From assembly GCF_007748095.1 (NCBI RefSeq), contig NZ_CP036287.1, forward strand, positions 6,014,001 through 6,078,000: a DNA stretch of 64,000 bases, given 5' to 3'. Below are positions 43,619 to 52,874 of the stretch, piece by piece. The notes below the pieces were generated by a model. That model did not search any database, had not been told where the DNA came from, and was given only the letters and a program-made list of their open reading frames with translations. Source of the stretch: Engelhardtia mirabilis. GTDB taxonomy: Bacteria > Planctomycetota > UBA1135 > GCA-002686595. Position 1 is the first letter of the stretch; each line of letters begins with the position of its first letter. Position numbers and translations under genes: made by a program.

Positions 43619-45070
43619 TCAGTGCCCCGCCGGCAGCTCCATGATGTTCCAGGCCATGTAGTTCACGCCCGACAGGTCGTAGATCTTGTCGCGCTTGTAG
43701 CGCCCGCCCTCGGCATCGAAGCGCACGCACAGGACCTGGTCCTTGTTGTCGTTGGCCACGATGACCTCGTCGGTGCCGTTGCCGTCGAGGTCGATCAGGA
43801 TCGTGGCGTGCTCGAAGCCGCCCGAGGCGTAGGGCGCGACGATGCGGTCGCTCTCCCAGGCGCCACCCTTGCGCTCGAGCTTGTAGATCCCGCCGTTGTT
43901 GGTCGAGGCGATCAACTCGTTGGTGCCGTCGCCGTCGGTGTCGCCGCCGCACAGGAAGCGGCACATGCAGCCCTCGATCTCGATCGACGGACCCGCGACC
44001 ATCGCGCCCTTGGCCGCATCCCAGGTGAACGACTGGATCTCCACCGGGTCGCCCTCGGCGGCCGACACGCTCTGGTCGGTCTCGGTCTCCACCGCGACGT
44101 AGAGCTCGACCTTGCCGTCCTCGTCGTAGTCGTAGGCCAGGATCTCCTTGGCGTGGCTCGCGGGCATGTGGACCACGACCGAGCGCTCGTACTGGCCGCT
44201 CTGTGCGGAGTAGCGGTACATATCGACCCAGCCCGCCTGGTGGTTGCCGTCCAGGCGGTTGGGCTCCGACGGCGTCACGAACATCTCCGGCACGCCGTCC
44301 CCGTCCACGTCGCCCAGCTCGACCTCGTGCACGAAGATGCGCTCTTCGGTCTCGTGCAGTTTCTGGGCCTCGAGGCCGGTCGGGGTCTGATCCAGCACGT
44401 ACACCGCGCCACGGTCGTGGGTCACGATCGCCAGCTCGTCCTGGCCGTCCCCGTCCAGGTCGCCGATCTCGATGTCGCGGAAGCGCTGCTCGCGCCCGCC
44501 GACGTTGGCGGTCCACAGGAGCTCAGGCGTCCAAGCACCGCCCTTGCTGCGCCAGATCTGCAGGAAGGGCATGTTGGCGGAGATGGTCAGGATGCCCGGC
44601 TCACCGTAGAGCGGCTCCCACCACAGGGCCTTGTGGAACACGTTGCCCCCGGCCATCTCGTAGTCCTTGGTGTTCGGCTTGTCGCCCCGCATCTGCCAGT
44701 CGACCGAGTCCACGGCGATGTCGTCGGCCGCCACCGGCCCCCAGGCGCCGTCCGTGGGTTCGAGCCGCACCACGCCGCCCGTGGGCTCGCCGCCCTGCAT
44801 CAGGCGGAAGACCGAGTCGCCGTTCGGCGCTGTGCCGGGCTGAACGGTGAGGCTGTTCGGCTTGGTGATGATCTCCTCCGAAGTCCACGCTCCCTCGGGA
44901 TCCGTGGGCGGACGCAGCAGCATCATCGTCGCCGGCTGGGGCGTGGAGCCCCCGGCGAAGACCGACTTGGACAGGATCAGTCCGGGCTGTTTGGATTCCT
45001 GGCCGCAGCTCGTGAGGGCGGCGGCGGCGAGGAGGGCGGAGGCAGCGAGGACGGGTCGACGATGGCGCAT
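43619..45070 (-). CDS. VCBS/FG-GAP lipoprotein, copy B of a duplicated pair
   Basis: A 483-residue lipoprotein: leader MRHRRPVLAASALLAAAALTSC with lipid-carrying Cys22. Calcium loops match copy A (DLDGDGQDELAIVTHD, DVDGDGVPEMFVTPSEPN, DTDGDGTNELIASTNN, DLDGNGTDEVIVANDN) and the end is DLSGVNYMAWNIMELPAGH. It is very similar to copy A over the full length except the leader. It is encoded just upstream of the KamA-like gene (49 bp) on the same strand. Role unknown, probably a surface propeller protein. Confidence 0.87.
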   Translation of the reverse strand: MRHRRPVLAASALLAAAALTSCGQESKQPGLILSKSVFAGGSTPQPATMMLLRPPTDPEGAWTSEEIITKPNSLTVQPGTAPNGDSVFRLMQGGEPTGGVVRLEPTDGAWGPVAADDIAVDSVDWQMRGDKPNTKDYEMAGGNVFHKALWWEPLYGEPGILTISANMPFLQIWRSKGGAWTPELLWTANVGGREQRFRDIEIGDLDGDGQDELAIVTHDRGAVYVLDQTPTGLEAQKLHETEERIFVHEVELGDVDGDGVPEMFVTPSEPNRLDGNHQAGWVDMYRYSAQSGQYERSVVVHMPASHAKEILAYDYDEDGKVELYVAVETETDQSVSAAEGDPVEIQSFTWDAAKGAMVAGPSIEIEGCMCRFLCGGDTDGDGTNELIASTNNGGIYKLERKGGAWESDRIVAPYASGGFEHATILIDLDGNGTDEVIVANDNKDQVLCVRFDAEGGRYKRDKIYDLSGVNYMAWNIMELPAGH

Positions 45071-45200
45071 CGCAGGGGGAGCGGAGGGGGTGCGGCGGGA
45101 GGGGATCGAAGGCCTTCTACGGTGAACCTACCCCGCCCGTGAGGGTCCGATCGGCGGAAGAGGGCGACCAGGATAGCGGCCCGCCGCGCCCGCCGCCCGA

Positions 45201-46133
45201 CTACTCGCCGGCCAGCCAATCGCGGGGGACGAGGTAGCGCTCCAGCAGCGCCGCCTCGGGGGTCCCGGGCTGGGGGGCGTAGTTGTAGGACCAACGCACC
45301 TCGGACGGCAGGGAGGCCAGGATCGACTCGATCCGCCCCCCCGACTGCAGGCCGAACTTGGTGCCGCGGTCGTGGACCAGGTTGAACTCCACGTAGCGCC
45401 CGCGGCGGTGCAGTTGCCAATCCCGTTCGGCCTCGCCCCAGGGGGTGTCCTTGCGACGCTCGAGGATCGGCAGGTAGGCGCTGATGTAGTGGTCGCCGAC
45501 GCTGCGGTGGAGCTGGAAGCAGCGCTCGAAGCCGAGCTCCGAGAAGTCGTCGTAGAAGACGCCGCCGATCCCCCGGGGCTCGCCGCGATCGCCGATGCGG
45601 CGGTGGGTGTTGACGAAGTACTCGTCGCAGGCGGCCTTGAAGCGGGGGTAGAGGCCCGGATCCACCGCGTCGCAGGCCGACTTGGCCTCGGCGTGCCAGT
45701 GCACGCAGTCCTCGTCGTAGCCGTAGTAGGGCGTCAGGTCGAAGCCGCCCCCGAACCACCAGACCGGCTCCTGGCCCTCCTTCTCGGCGATGAAGAAGCG
45801 CACGTTGGCGTGGCTCGTGGGCGCGAAGGGGTTGCGCGGGTGGACGATCAGCGAGACCGAGACCGCCTCGAAGGCTCGGCCCGCCAGCTCGGGCCGCCGG
45901 GCGGTCGCCGCCGCCGGCAGGGAGTCGCCCCGGGTGTGGCTGAAGTTGACCGCGGCCTTCTCGACCACCTCACCACCCTCGAGGACCCGCGGCCGGGCCA
46001 GGCCGCCGCGCTCGCCCTCGAGCACCTCGCGCGAGAAGGTCGCGGCGCCGTCCTGGGCCTCGATGCCGGCGCAGATGCGGTCCTGGAGGTCGAGCAGGTA
46101 GTCGCGGACGGGTCGGGATTCGGGGCGGGACAT
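45201..46133 (-). CDS. hemF: Oxygen-dependent coproporphyrinogen III oxidase
   Basis: A 310-residue enzyme that converts coproporphyrinogen III to protoporphyrinogen IX with O2 in haem synthesis. The family blocks are all there: VNFSHTRGDSLP (variant of the VNVSVVxG region), HPRNPFAPTSHANVRFF, WWFGGGFDLTPYYGYDEDCVHWH, EPRGIGGVFYDD, GRYVEFNLVHDRGTKFGLQSGGR and ESILASLPSEVRWSYNY. The length is normal. It is cytoplasmic and a single gene. Presence of HemF rather than HemN indicates aerobic growth. Confidence 0.97.
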   Translation of the reverse strand: MSRPESRPVRDYLLDLQDRICAGIEAQDGAATFSREVLEGERGGLARPRVLEGGEVVEKAAVNFSHTRGDSLPAAATARRPELAGRAFEAVSVSLIVHPRNPFAPTSHANVRFFIAEKEGQEPVWWFGGGFDLTPYYGYDEDCVHWHAEAKSACDAVDPGLYPRFKAACDEYFVNTHRRIGDRGEPRGIGGVFYDDFSELGFERCFQLHRSVGDHYISAYLPILERRKDTPWGEAERDWQLHRRGRYVEFNLVHDRGTKFGLQSGGRIESILASLPSEVRWSYNYAPQPGTPEAALLERYLVPRDWLAGE

Positions 46134-46351
46134 TGTTCCGGATTCTGGGGTCCGTCGCGGCGGCTGGGCGAGTCAAAAGGAGACCCCTGGATCTCCAATC
46201 TCCGTCGAGCCCAATCCTACGCATCCCGAACCGCGCGATCGGCGCTCCAGGCGACCCGACCCGGTCGAATCGGTAGGAAGCTGTACGCTCGACGGCCCTC
46301 GCCCCTCCCAAGCCCCAGGGGGGGTCCGCTGTCCCTCCGACAGACCCTTCG

Positions 46352-47695
46352 ATGAAGCTTCTCCCCCATACGCTGCTGGGCCTGACCGCGGTCCTGGCCA
46401 GCGCCAGCGCCGCGACCGCCCAGCTCGAGGCCCCCAAGGCCCAGCGCGGAGCCTCCGCCGCCGTGGCCGGTGCGTCCGTCGCCCCCATCGCGCCCATCGT
46501 CCTGAACCAGGTCCTGGTCGGGCTCGCTCCGGGCGTGGCTCCGGCCGACGTCGCGGCCCAGGTTGGCGGGATCCTGATCGACCAGTTCGGTGACCCCCTG
46601 GCGCCCCTCAGCGCGGGCGGCCCGGGTCTGGTGGCGCTGCTCCAACTGCCACAGGGCCAGGGCGTCGACACGGCCCACGCTTTCCTCACGGACGTGCCCG
46701 GCGTGATCTTCGTCGAGGGCAACACCGCCGCCGGCCCGCCGGAGGGCTGCGGCGGCAAGGCGGTGACCGGGCCCCAGCAGTGCACGGCGGCCTTCTTCGA
46801 CGCCACGCCCACGGGCCCCGAGTACACCGACCAGGCCGCGGTGCCGGCCATCGCGCTGAACGGTTCGACCGCGCCCCAGGCCGGCTCGCCGACGATCGTC
46901 GCGGTGATCGACACCGGCATCGACCTCGCCCACCCCCTGCTCGCGGGCAACATCCACGCGCCCGGTTTCGACTTCGTGCTCGGCCAGCCGGTGGCGGCCG
47001 ACCTCGCCAACGGGATCGACGACGACGGCGACGGGCAGGTCGACGAGGCCCACGGCCACGGGACCCACATGGCCGGCTTGATCGTGCTCGTGGACCCCAT
47101 GGCCCGACTGATCCCCTATCGCGTGCTCGACGCCGACGGCGTGGGCACCTCCTACGACGTCGCGCGGGCGATCTACCGCGCCGCCATCGACGGGGCCGAG
47201 GTGATCAACCTCTCGCTCAGCCTCGCGGAGCCCTCCGCCGCCGTGGAGGAGGCGATCGAGTTCGCCCACGACGAATGCCACATCGCGATCGTCGCGGCCG
47301 CGGGCAACACGGGCTCGCTCGGCGTGGTCTACCCGGCGGCCTACCACGAAGTGATCGCGGTCGCCGCCGTCGGGGTCGATGACGTCGTGGCGCCCTTCTC
47401 GGCCTTCGGCAAGGAAGTCGACGTCTGCGCGCCGGGCGTCGACGTCTACAGCGCCATGCCGGGCAACCAGTACGCCCTGTGGAGCGGGACGTCGATGTCG
47501 ACCGCGATCGTGAGCGGCGGCGTGTCGCGCCTGCACTCGTGGAGCTCGAAGGCCCACGAGCCCGAAGCGAACACCGACGCCCTGGCGGACGCCGCGCATT
47601 CCCTCGAGTCGACCAATCCGCTGCACAACGACCAACTCGGGTCCGGCCGCATCGACATCGCCCAAGCCGGTGTCAAGCTCCTCCACCACGACTGA
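46352..47695 (+). CDS. Secreted S8 (subtilisin-like) serine protease, first gene of the sigma/CHAT module
   Basis: A 447-residue exported protease with a signal peptide (MKLLPHTLLGLTAVLASASA). The catalytic triad is Asp187 (VIDTGID), His236 (HGHGTHMAG) and Ser381 (SGTSMSTA), with oxyanion Asn319 (AAGNTG). Residues ~45-125 look like an inhibitor-type prodomain (VLNQVLVGLAPGVAPADVAAQ). A calcium-loop-like DDDGDGQVDE segment is inserted near residue 225. The sigma-factor gene overlaps its last 26 bp, so both are on one transcript. Its substrate is unknown. The linkage suggests a signal-producing or effector role for the downstream module. Confidence 0.93.
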   Translation: MKLLPHTLLGLTAVLASASAATAQLEAPKAQRGASAAVAGASVAPIAPIVLNQVLVGLAPGVAPADVAAQVGGILIDQFGDPLAPLSAGGPGLVALLQLPQGQGVDTAHAFLTDVPGVIFVEGNTAAGPPEGCGGKAVTGPQQCTAAFFDATPTGPEYTDQAAVPAIALNGSTAPQAGSPTIVAVIDTGIDLAHPLLAGNIHAPGFDFVLGQPVAADLANGIDDDGDGQVDEAHGHGTHMAGLIVLVDPMARLIPYRVLDADGVGTSYDVARAIYRAAIDGAEVINLSLSLAEPSAAVEEAIEFAHDECHIAIVAAAGNTGSLGVVYPAAYHEVIAVAAVGVDDVVAPFSAFGKEVDVCAPGVDVYSAMPGNQYALWSGTSMSTAIVSGGVSRLHSWSSKAHEPEANTDALADAAHSLESTNPLHNDQLGSGRIDIAQAGVKLLHHD

Positions 47696-48296
47696 GTCCG
47701 GCGCCCGTCCGGGCGCGGACCCGCCGGCCGGGGAGGACGACCAGCTCTTCGCCGGCGTGCGCGACGGCCGGATCGACGCCTGGGAGCGCTTCGTCGTGCG
47801 CTTCGGGCCGATCGTGCGCGCCGCGGCGAGGCGCGCGGGACTCCGTGGGGACGCCGTCGACGACGCCGAGCAGTCCACCTGGACCGTGCTCCTGCGCCAC
47901 GCCTCGCACATCCGCGAGCCGCGCTCGATTCCGGCCTGGGTGATCACGACCGCCACGCGCGAGGCTTGGCGCATGGGCTCGCTCAAGGCTCGCGAGCACG
48001 AGGTCGGCCAGGGCCGCCGGGCCGACCTCGGGCTGCCCACGACCGCGGCGGCGGCCGACGAGTTGCCGGCGCGGCTCGAGCAGGTGCAACTGGTTCGCGA
48101 CGAGGTCGCCCGACTCGACGGTCGCTGCCGAGCCCTGCTGACGACCCTGTTCCTGGATCCGGCTACCCCCTCCTACGAGGAGATCGCCAGCCGACTCGGC
48201 ATCCCGGCCGGCTCGATCGGTCCGACCCGCCAGCGTTGCCTCGCGCGCCTGGCCCTGGCGCTCGAACGTCGGGGGTTCGACGACGACTCCTTCTGA
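47670..48296 (+). CDS. ECF-like sigma factor of the S8/CHAT module
   Basis: A 208-residue sigma factor beginning at GTG inside the protease gene (26-bp overlap). Region 2 is around residues 25-105 (DQLFAGVRDGRIDAWERFVVRFGPIV, AVDDAEQSTWTVLLRHASHI, IPAWVITTATREAWRM). Region 4 is ~140-200 (LVRDEVARLDGRCRALLTTLF, SYEEIASRLGIPAGSIGPTRQRCLARL). The 64 bp before the next gene hold no strong hairpin. There is no anti-sigma with a membrane helix nearby, so control most likely comes from the next two genes. Confidence 0.9.
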   Translation: MSSSSTTTESGARPGADPPAGEDDQLFAGVRDGRIDAWERFVVRFGPIVRAAARRAGLRGDAVDDAEQSTWTVLLRHASHIREPRSIPAWVITTATREAWRMGSLKAREHEVGQGRRADLGLPTTAAAADELPARLEQVQLVRDEVARLDGRCRALLTTLFLDPATPSYEEIASRLGIPAGSIGPTRQRCLARLALALERRGFDDDSF

Positions 48297-48360
48297 CGGA
48301 ATTCGGAAGCTTGCACGTATCGAACACGGCCTCCGCCGCTCAATCCCGCTGGAGCCAGGC

Positions 48361-48966
48361 ATGAACACCGACGCTGAACCGGACGACTCGCGGCTGAACC
48401 TCTACGGGGATCTGATCGCGCACCTGGAGGGCGAGCCGACGAGTGCGGCGCTCGAGACCCTGCGGCGCGAAGCTCCGCTGGAGTTCGACCGGCGGCTCGC
48501 GCACGTGCGCCAGGTATTGGCCGCCGCGGCCCAGGCGCGGCTCGAGCCCCTGCCCCGCGCCAGCCTCGATCGCGCCAAGGCCCTGCTCGCCGACGAACGC
48601 GGCCGCGGCGGCTGGCGCACCCTAGTCGGCAAGTTGGTTCCGCCGATCGCCGATCCGCAGCTCGCCCTGCGCCAACAGGTCGCCGGACTGCGCCCCTACC
48701 AAGCGCTGTACACGGTGGACGACTACGACGTCGACCTGGCCCTGGATGAGTCCGGTGCGCTGATCGGCCAGCTCATGCACCGCGACGGCGACGAGCTGGG
48801 CGCGGCGCGCGCGGTGCTGCGCGGCGACGACGGGCGGGTCGCAGGGACCCCGCTCGATGCCTTGGGCTGCTTCGTCTTCGACCAGCTCCCCGCGGCGCCG
48901 ATGGAACTCTCGATCGAGCTCGGCACGACCCTGATCGTCCTCGCGGACGTGGATCCGAACCGGTGA
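48361..48966 (+). CDS. Small adaptor between sigma factor and CHAT protease
   Basis: A 201-residue cytoplasmic protein of unknown family. The N-terminal half is helical (SRLNLYGDLIAHLEGEPTSAALETLRREAPLEFDRRLAHVRQVLAA), in the position where a cytoplasmic anti-sigma would be. After a linker (GKLVPPIADPQ), residues ~110-197 are beta-rich with the ALDESGALIGQLMHRDGDELGAARAVLRGDDG...FVFDQLPAAPMELSI pattern of carboxypeptidase-regulatory/transthyretin-like domains. No signal peptide or membrane helix. Its TGA overlaps the GTG of the CHAT gene, so translation is coupled. It could bind the sigma factor and be cut by the CHAT protease, by analogy with Csx30. This is a hypothesis only. Confidence 0.75.
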   Translation: MNTDAEPDDSRLNLYGDLIAHLEGEPTSAALETLRREAPLEFDRRLAHVRQVLAAAAQARLEPLPRASLDRAKALLADERGRGGWRTLVGKLVPPIADPQLALRQQVAGLRPYQALYTVDDYDVDLALDESGALIGQLMHRDGDELGAARAVLRGDDGRVAGTPLDALGCFVFDQLPAAPMELSIELGTTLIVLADVDPNR

Positions 48967-51818
48967 ACGAAGCGCCGGAAGCCGCGGGCGCGCAGCCCGC
49001 GTACCTGGCGCTGCTGCTCGGGAGCGACGAACCGAGCCAGGCGCAGTGGGAGGCGCTCCTCGCGCGCCAGAACGGTGAGAACGAGGCCCTCGCCGACGAG
49101 CTCAAGGCCGAGCTCGACCGCACCGTGCGCCGCGATCCGCCCGCGGCCTTGGTGCTGGCAGAGCGGCTCGAGCGCCTGACGCGCGGGTTGCCCGAGCGAC
49201 GCGTGCTGGGCCTGCGTGGACGCGCCGTGGCCTTCCACGCCAACGGCCGCAGCGCGGAGGCCATCGTCGACTACCGCGCGGCCGTCGAGCTCTACGACGC
49301 CGCGGACGAGGCTCTGGAAGCCGCGCGCGTGCGTCGCAGCCTGGTCGACGTGCTGCAGATGAGCGGCAACAGCGACGCGGCCCTGGTCGAGGCCGCACGC
49401 GCTCGCCGCGTGTTCGAGGCGCGGGGTGAAGAGCGCCTCTTGGCGCAGCTCGAGTGCAATGTCGGCAACGTGTACTTTCGCCTCGATCGCTACATGGAGG
49501 CCAGCGACAGCTACCGCAGCGCCATCGCCCGCTTCGAGCGCATCGACGACGCCCTCGGGCGCGCCTTCGCGCTGATCAACCTCGGCAACGTCGAGACCAA
49601 CGCCAACGATTTCGACGCGGCCCAGCACTCCTTCGCCGACGCGGAGCGGGTCTTCGCCGAACACGATCACCAGATCTTGGCCGCCGAGGCGCGCTACGGC
49701 TTGGCCTACCTGGCCTTCCGCCGCGGTGACTTCGCGGGCGCCGAGGCCGGACTGCGCGCTAGCCGCGCGGAATTCGAGGCGCTCGGCAAGGCCAGCGGGC
49801 CGCCGCTGTGCGACATGGACCTGGCGGAGCTGCACCTGCGCCTCGACGCCTGGCGCGACGCCCGCGACCGCGCCGAGGCCGCCGCGCTGCGCTTCGAGGA
49901 GTTGGGGATGGACTACGAGCAGGCGCGCTCGACCCTCTTCGCCGGCGTGGCGCACGCGCGTCTGAGCGCGACCGACGAGGCCGAGCGCGCCCTCGCCGCC
50001 GCCGCGCGCCTGTTCGCGCAGCTCGGCAACCGCGTGCTAGGAGCCCTGGTCGCAATCCACCGCGCCGAGCTGCACGCAGGCACCGCTCGCAGCCCCGCCC
50101 TGGCCGCGGCCCTGGTCCAGGCCCGCGACGACCTGGCGGCCAGCGGCGATCGCTTCCTGACCGACCTGGGGGAGCTGGCCCTAGCGCGCTCGCGGGTCGG
50201 GATCGGCCAACTGGACGACGCGCGCAGCGCCCTCGAGGCGCTGCTCGAGCGGCGCGGCGGGCGGCTGCCTCTGCAGAGTCTGGTGGAGATCGAGGCCTGG
50301 ACCGCACTGGCGGAGGTGCATCGGCACGCGGGCGACGGGCCCGCCCAGGAGGTCGCCCTCGAGCACGCCATCGAGGCCGGTGAGGACGCCTTCGCGCGCC
50401 TTTCGATCGGCGACGCGCGCCTGGCCTTCTTCCGCGAGCGCCAGCCGGCGATCACGCGCCTCGTGGCCACGCGACTCGAGCGCCTGGGATCGGGCTACGC
50501 ACGCGAGGCCGTCGAAGAGCTCGACCGCAGTCGCCAGCGTAGCCTCGACGAGGCGGACGCGCGCCGCTTCCCGCCGACGCCGGCCCTGCGCGCAGCGCGC
50601 GCCCGCCTCAACGCACTCCTGTGTCGCCAGCTCGACGCTTCAACCGGAGCCTCGGCGGAACCATCTCGCGGTCCAGCGACGGACCTGAGCGCGGAGTTGC
50701 TGCGAGCCCAGGACGAGTTGATGGCGCTGGTTCGCGGGCTCGATCCGGAGCCGACTTCCGCGCAGCCTGTCATCCGTGGCATCGAGGTCGCGCCCCTGGA
50801 CGCCGTTCCGAAGGGCGACGCGCTGCTCTACTACGTGCTCGACGGCGACGACGTCTTCGTCGTCTTCGGCGACCCGCTGCAGATCGGTGACTTGGGCGCG
50901 CGCAAGCTCGATTGCAGCGGGCACGACCTGGAGCTCTTGGCCGCAGGCCTGCGCTTTCAGATTGGCAAGTTGCGCCTGGGTGCGGAGTACGCAGCGCGCC
51001 ACGCACGCGCCCTCGAGCGCAGCGCGGCCGCGCTGCTCGACCGAATCGGCCAGCTCTTGCTGGAGCCGGCGGCCGAGGCGCTCGACGGCCGGCCGGTGAC
51101 GATCGTCCCGATCGGCGTGCTGCACGAGCTGCCGATCCACGCCGCGACCTTCGACGGTCGACCGCTGATCGCCGGCTGCGACGTCTCCTACGCGCGCAGC
51201 CTGCGCCAGCTCGCGCGGCTGCGGTCGCCGCGTGCGGTCGACGGCCATTGGCTCGCCTGCTTTTCGCCCGAGGCCGACCTGCCGGCCATCGCGCGCGAAC
51301 GCGAGGCCCTGAGCGCGAGCCTCGGCGCGCGCCTGGAGCCGCGCGAACCCGACGACCTGCTCGAAGCTCTGACCGCCAAGCCATGCCGCCTACGCGCCCT
51401 GCACCTGGCGTCCCACGGCGCTTTCCAGCCGGACCACCCGCTCTTCTCCGGCCTGCGCCTGGGCGACCGCTACTTGACCGCTCTCGACCTGCGTCCGCTG
51501 GAGCTCGAGTGCGAGGTCGCGACCCTGTCGGGCTGCGAGACCGGCCGCATGGGCCGCTCGCGCTCGGACGAGTTGCACGGGCCTGCGCCTGCGCTCCTGG
51601 CCGCTGGCGCGCGCTCGGTCGTCTCGAGCCTGTGGCCGGTGATCGACGCGGACTCCGCCGAGCTGATGGACGACCTCTACCGCGGATTGGCGCAGGGTCA
51701 GCCGGTGCGCGAGGCCTACGGCACCGCGGTCCGGGAGCGCATCGTGGGCGGCTCGCGGGCCCTCGCCTGGGCGGCCTTCGTGCTCGCCGGCGACCCCCTC
51801 GCGCGTCCGGGCGCCTGA
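48963..51818 (+). CDS. TPR-CHAT caspase-like protease
   Basis: A 951-residue cytoplasmic protein. Residues ~60-480 are tetratricopeptide-like helical repeats (NVGNVYFRLDRYMEASDSYRSAIARFERI is the clearest). Residues ~650-951 form a CHAT peptidase domain with catalytic His818 (LHLASHGAF) and Cys858 (TLSGCETG), followed by LLAAGARSVVSSLWPVIDADSAELM and a terminal ALAWAAFVLAGDP typical of CHAT proteins. CHAT enzymes are caspase-fold cysteine proteases, with TPRs often acting as sensor or regulator. It starts with GTG overlapping the adaptor stop. It has no signal peptide, so it acts in the cytoplasm together with the sigma factor. Confidence 0.95.
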   Translation: MNEAPEAAGAQPAYLALLLGSDEPSQAQWEALLARQNGENEALADELKAELDRTVRRDPPAALVLAERLERLTRGLPERRVLGLRGRAVAFHANGRSAEAIVDYRAAVELYDAADEALEAARVRRSLVDVLQMSGNSDAALVEAARARRVFEARGEERLLAQLECNVGNVYFRLDRYMEASDSYRSAIARFERIDDALGRAFALINLGNVETNANDFDAAQHSFADAERVFAEHDHQILAAEARYGLAYLAFRRGDFAGAEAGLRASRAEFEALGKASGPPLCDMDLAELHLRLDAWRDARDRAEAAALRFEELGMDYEQARSTLFAGVAHARLSATDEAERALAAAARLFAQLGNRVLGALVAIHRAELHAGTARSPALAAALVQARDDLAASGDRFLTDLGELALARSRVGIGQLDDARSALEALLERRGGRLPLQSLVEIEAWTALAEVHRHAGDGPAQEVALEHAIEAGEDAFARLSIGDARLAFFRERQPAITRLVATRLERLGSGYAREAVEELDRSRQRSLDEADARRFPPTPALRAARARLNALLCRQLDASTGASAEPSRGPATDLSAELLRAQDELMALVRGLDPEPTSAQPVIRGIEVAPLDAVPKGDALLYYVLDGDDVFVVFGDPLQIGDLGARKLDCSGHDLELLAAGLRFQIGKLRLGAEYAARHARALERSAAALLDRIGQLLLEPAAEALDGRPVTIVPIGVLHELPIHAATFDGRPLIAGCDVSYARSLRQLARLRSPRAVDGHWLACFSPEADLPAIAREREALSASLGARLEPREPDDLLEALTAKPCRLRALHLASHGAFQPDHPLFSGLRLGDRYLTALDLRPLELECEVATLSGCETGRMGRSRSDELHGPAPALLAAGARSVVSSLWPVIDADSAELMDDLYRGLAQGQPVREAYGTAVRERIVGGSRALAWAAFVLAGDPLARPGA

Positions 51819-51843
51819 GGCGGAAGCGGGGCCCCGCGCGATT

Positions 51844-51861
51844 TCCGCCAGAAAAGGCGGA
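51844..51861. terminator. Hairpin after the CHAT module
   Basis: TCCGCC and GGCGGA flank the loop AGAAAA, 26 bp after the CHAT stop codon. It is in the spacer before the co-directional ABC-2 exporter and may separate the two transcription units. No T-tract is present. Confidence 0.5.
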
Positions 51862-51936
51862 GGATCCGGGGGCCCCGGGTCATGGACTCTCGCGACCGAA
51901 GTCCACGCCTCCCCCCTCCACGCACCGCCACCTGCC

Positions 51937-52872
51937 GTGATCGAAGTCGAGCACCTGCGAAAGACCTTCGGCGCCAACGTCGCCGTCGACGACGTCAGCT
52001 TCACCGCCCGGCCGGGCCGAGTGTTCGGCCTCTTGGGGCCCAACGGCGCCGGCAAGTCGACCACCATCGGCAGCCTGTGCGGGTTGGTGCGTCCCGACGG
52101 CGGCTCGGCGCGGCTGTGCGGGCGCGACGTGACCGCGGGAGCCTCGGCGCGCGAGGGGCTCGGGCTCGTGCCCCAGGACCTGGCCCTGTACGAGGAGCTG
52201 ACCGCGCCCGAGAACCTGCGCTTCTTCGGCGCGGCCCAGGGCCTGCGCGGGGCGGAGTTGGAACGGCGCGTGGCCCAGGTCCTCGCGCGCGTCGGCCTGG
52301 CGGACCGCGCCAAGGAGCCGGTCTCGCGCTACTCCGGCGGCATGAAGCGGCGGCTCAACTTCGCCTGCGGCGTGGTGCACGGGCCGCGGGTGCTGCTGCT
52401 CGACGAGCCCACCGTGGGCATCGATCCCCAGAGCCGCGTGGCCCTGCTCGACCTGGTGCGCGAGGAGGCGGCGGTGGGCTCGACGGTGCTCTACACCACC
52501 CACTACATGGAGGAGGCCGAGGCCCTGTGCGACGACCTCGCGATCGTCGACCACGGGCGCGTGATCGCCAGCGGCACCCTCGACGAGCTGCGCGCGCGGG
52601 TCGGCGAGCGCGACCTCTTGCACCTGGACGGGACCTTCGACGGGGACGCGGTGCGCGCGGCCTTCGCGGCCCTGGAGTCCCTGGCGGATGTCGAGGTCGT
52701 CGGCGCCGACGCGGAGCTGGTAGCCCTGGCCGCGCCGCGCGCCAACGAGCGCCTGCCCGAGCTGTTCGCCGTGGTGCAGGGCGCCGGCGGCACGATCCGG
52801 GCCACGACCCTGCGGCGCCCGAGCCTCGAGAACCTGTTCATCGAGCTGACCGGTCGGGAGTACCGGGAGTAA
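51937..52872 (+). CDS. ABC-2 type exporter ATPase
   Basis: A 311-residue ATPase, GTG start. Walker A GPNGAGKST, signature YSGGMKRRLN, Walker B VLLLDEPTVGID, switch TTHYMEEAE. The ~75-residue C-terminal extension (from LDELRARVGERDLLHLDG to ELTGREYRE) is usual for the drug/antibiotic/lipid export ATPases of the DrrA/CcmA/YhiH group. It energises the two permeases encoded next. The first permease starts 2 bp after its stop. Confidence 0.95.
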   Translation: MIEVEHLRKTFGANVAVDDVSFTARPGRVFGLLGPNGAGKSTTIGSLCGLVRPDGGSARLCGRDVTAGASAREGLGLVPQDLALYEELTAPENLRFFGAAQGLRGAELERRVAQVLARVGLADRAKEPVSRYSGGMKRRLNFACGVVHGPRVLLLDEPTVGIDPQSRVALLDLVREEAAVGSTVLYTTHYMEEAEALCDDLAIVDHGRVIASGTLDELRARVGERDLLHLDGTFDGDAVRAAFAALESLADVEVVGADAELVALAAPRANERLPELFAVVQGAGGTIRATTLRRPSLENLFIELTGREYRE

Positions 52873-52874
52873 CC

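Noticed and set aside
46352..51818. Type III-E CRISPR (Craspase) locus
   Set aside because: There is no gRAMP/Cas7-11 gene, no cas1 and no repeat array in the window. Only the protease/sigma logic is similar.
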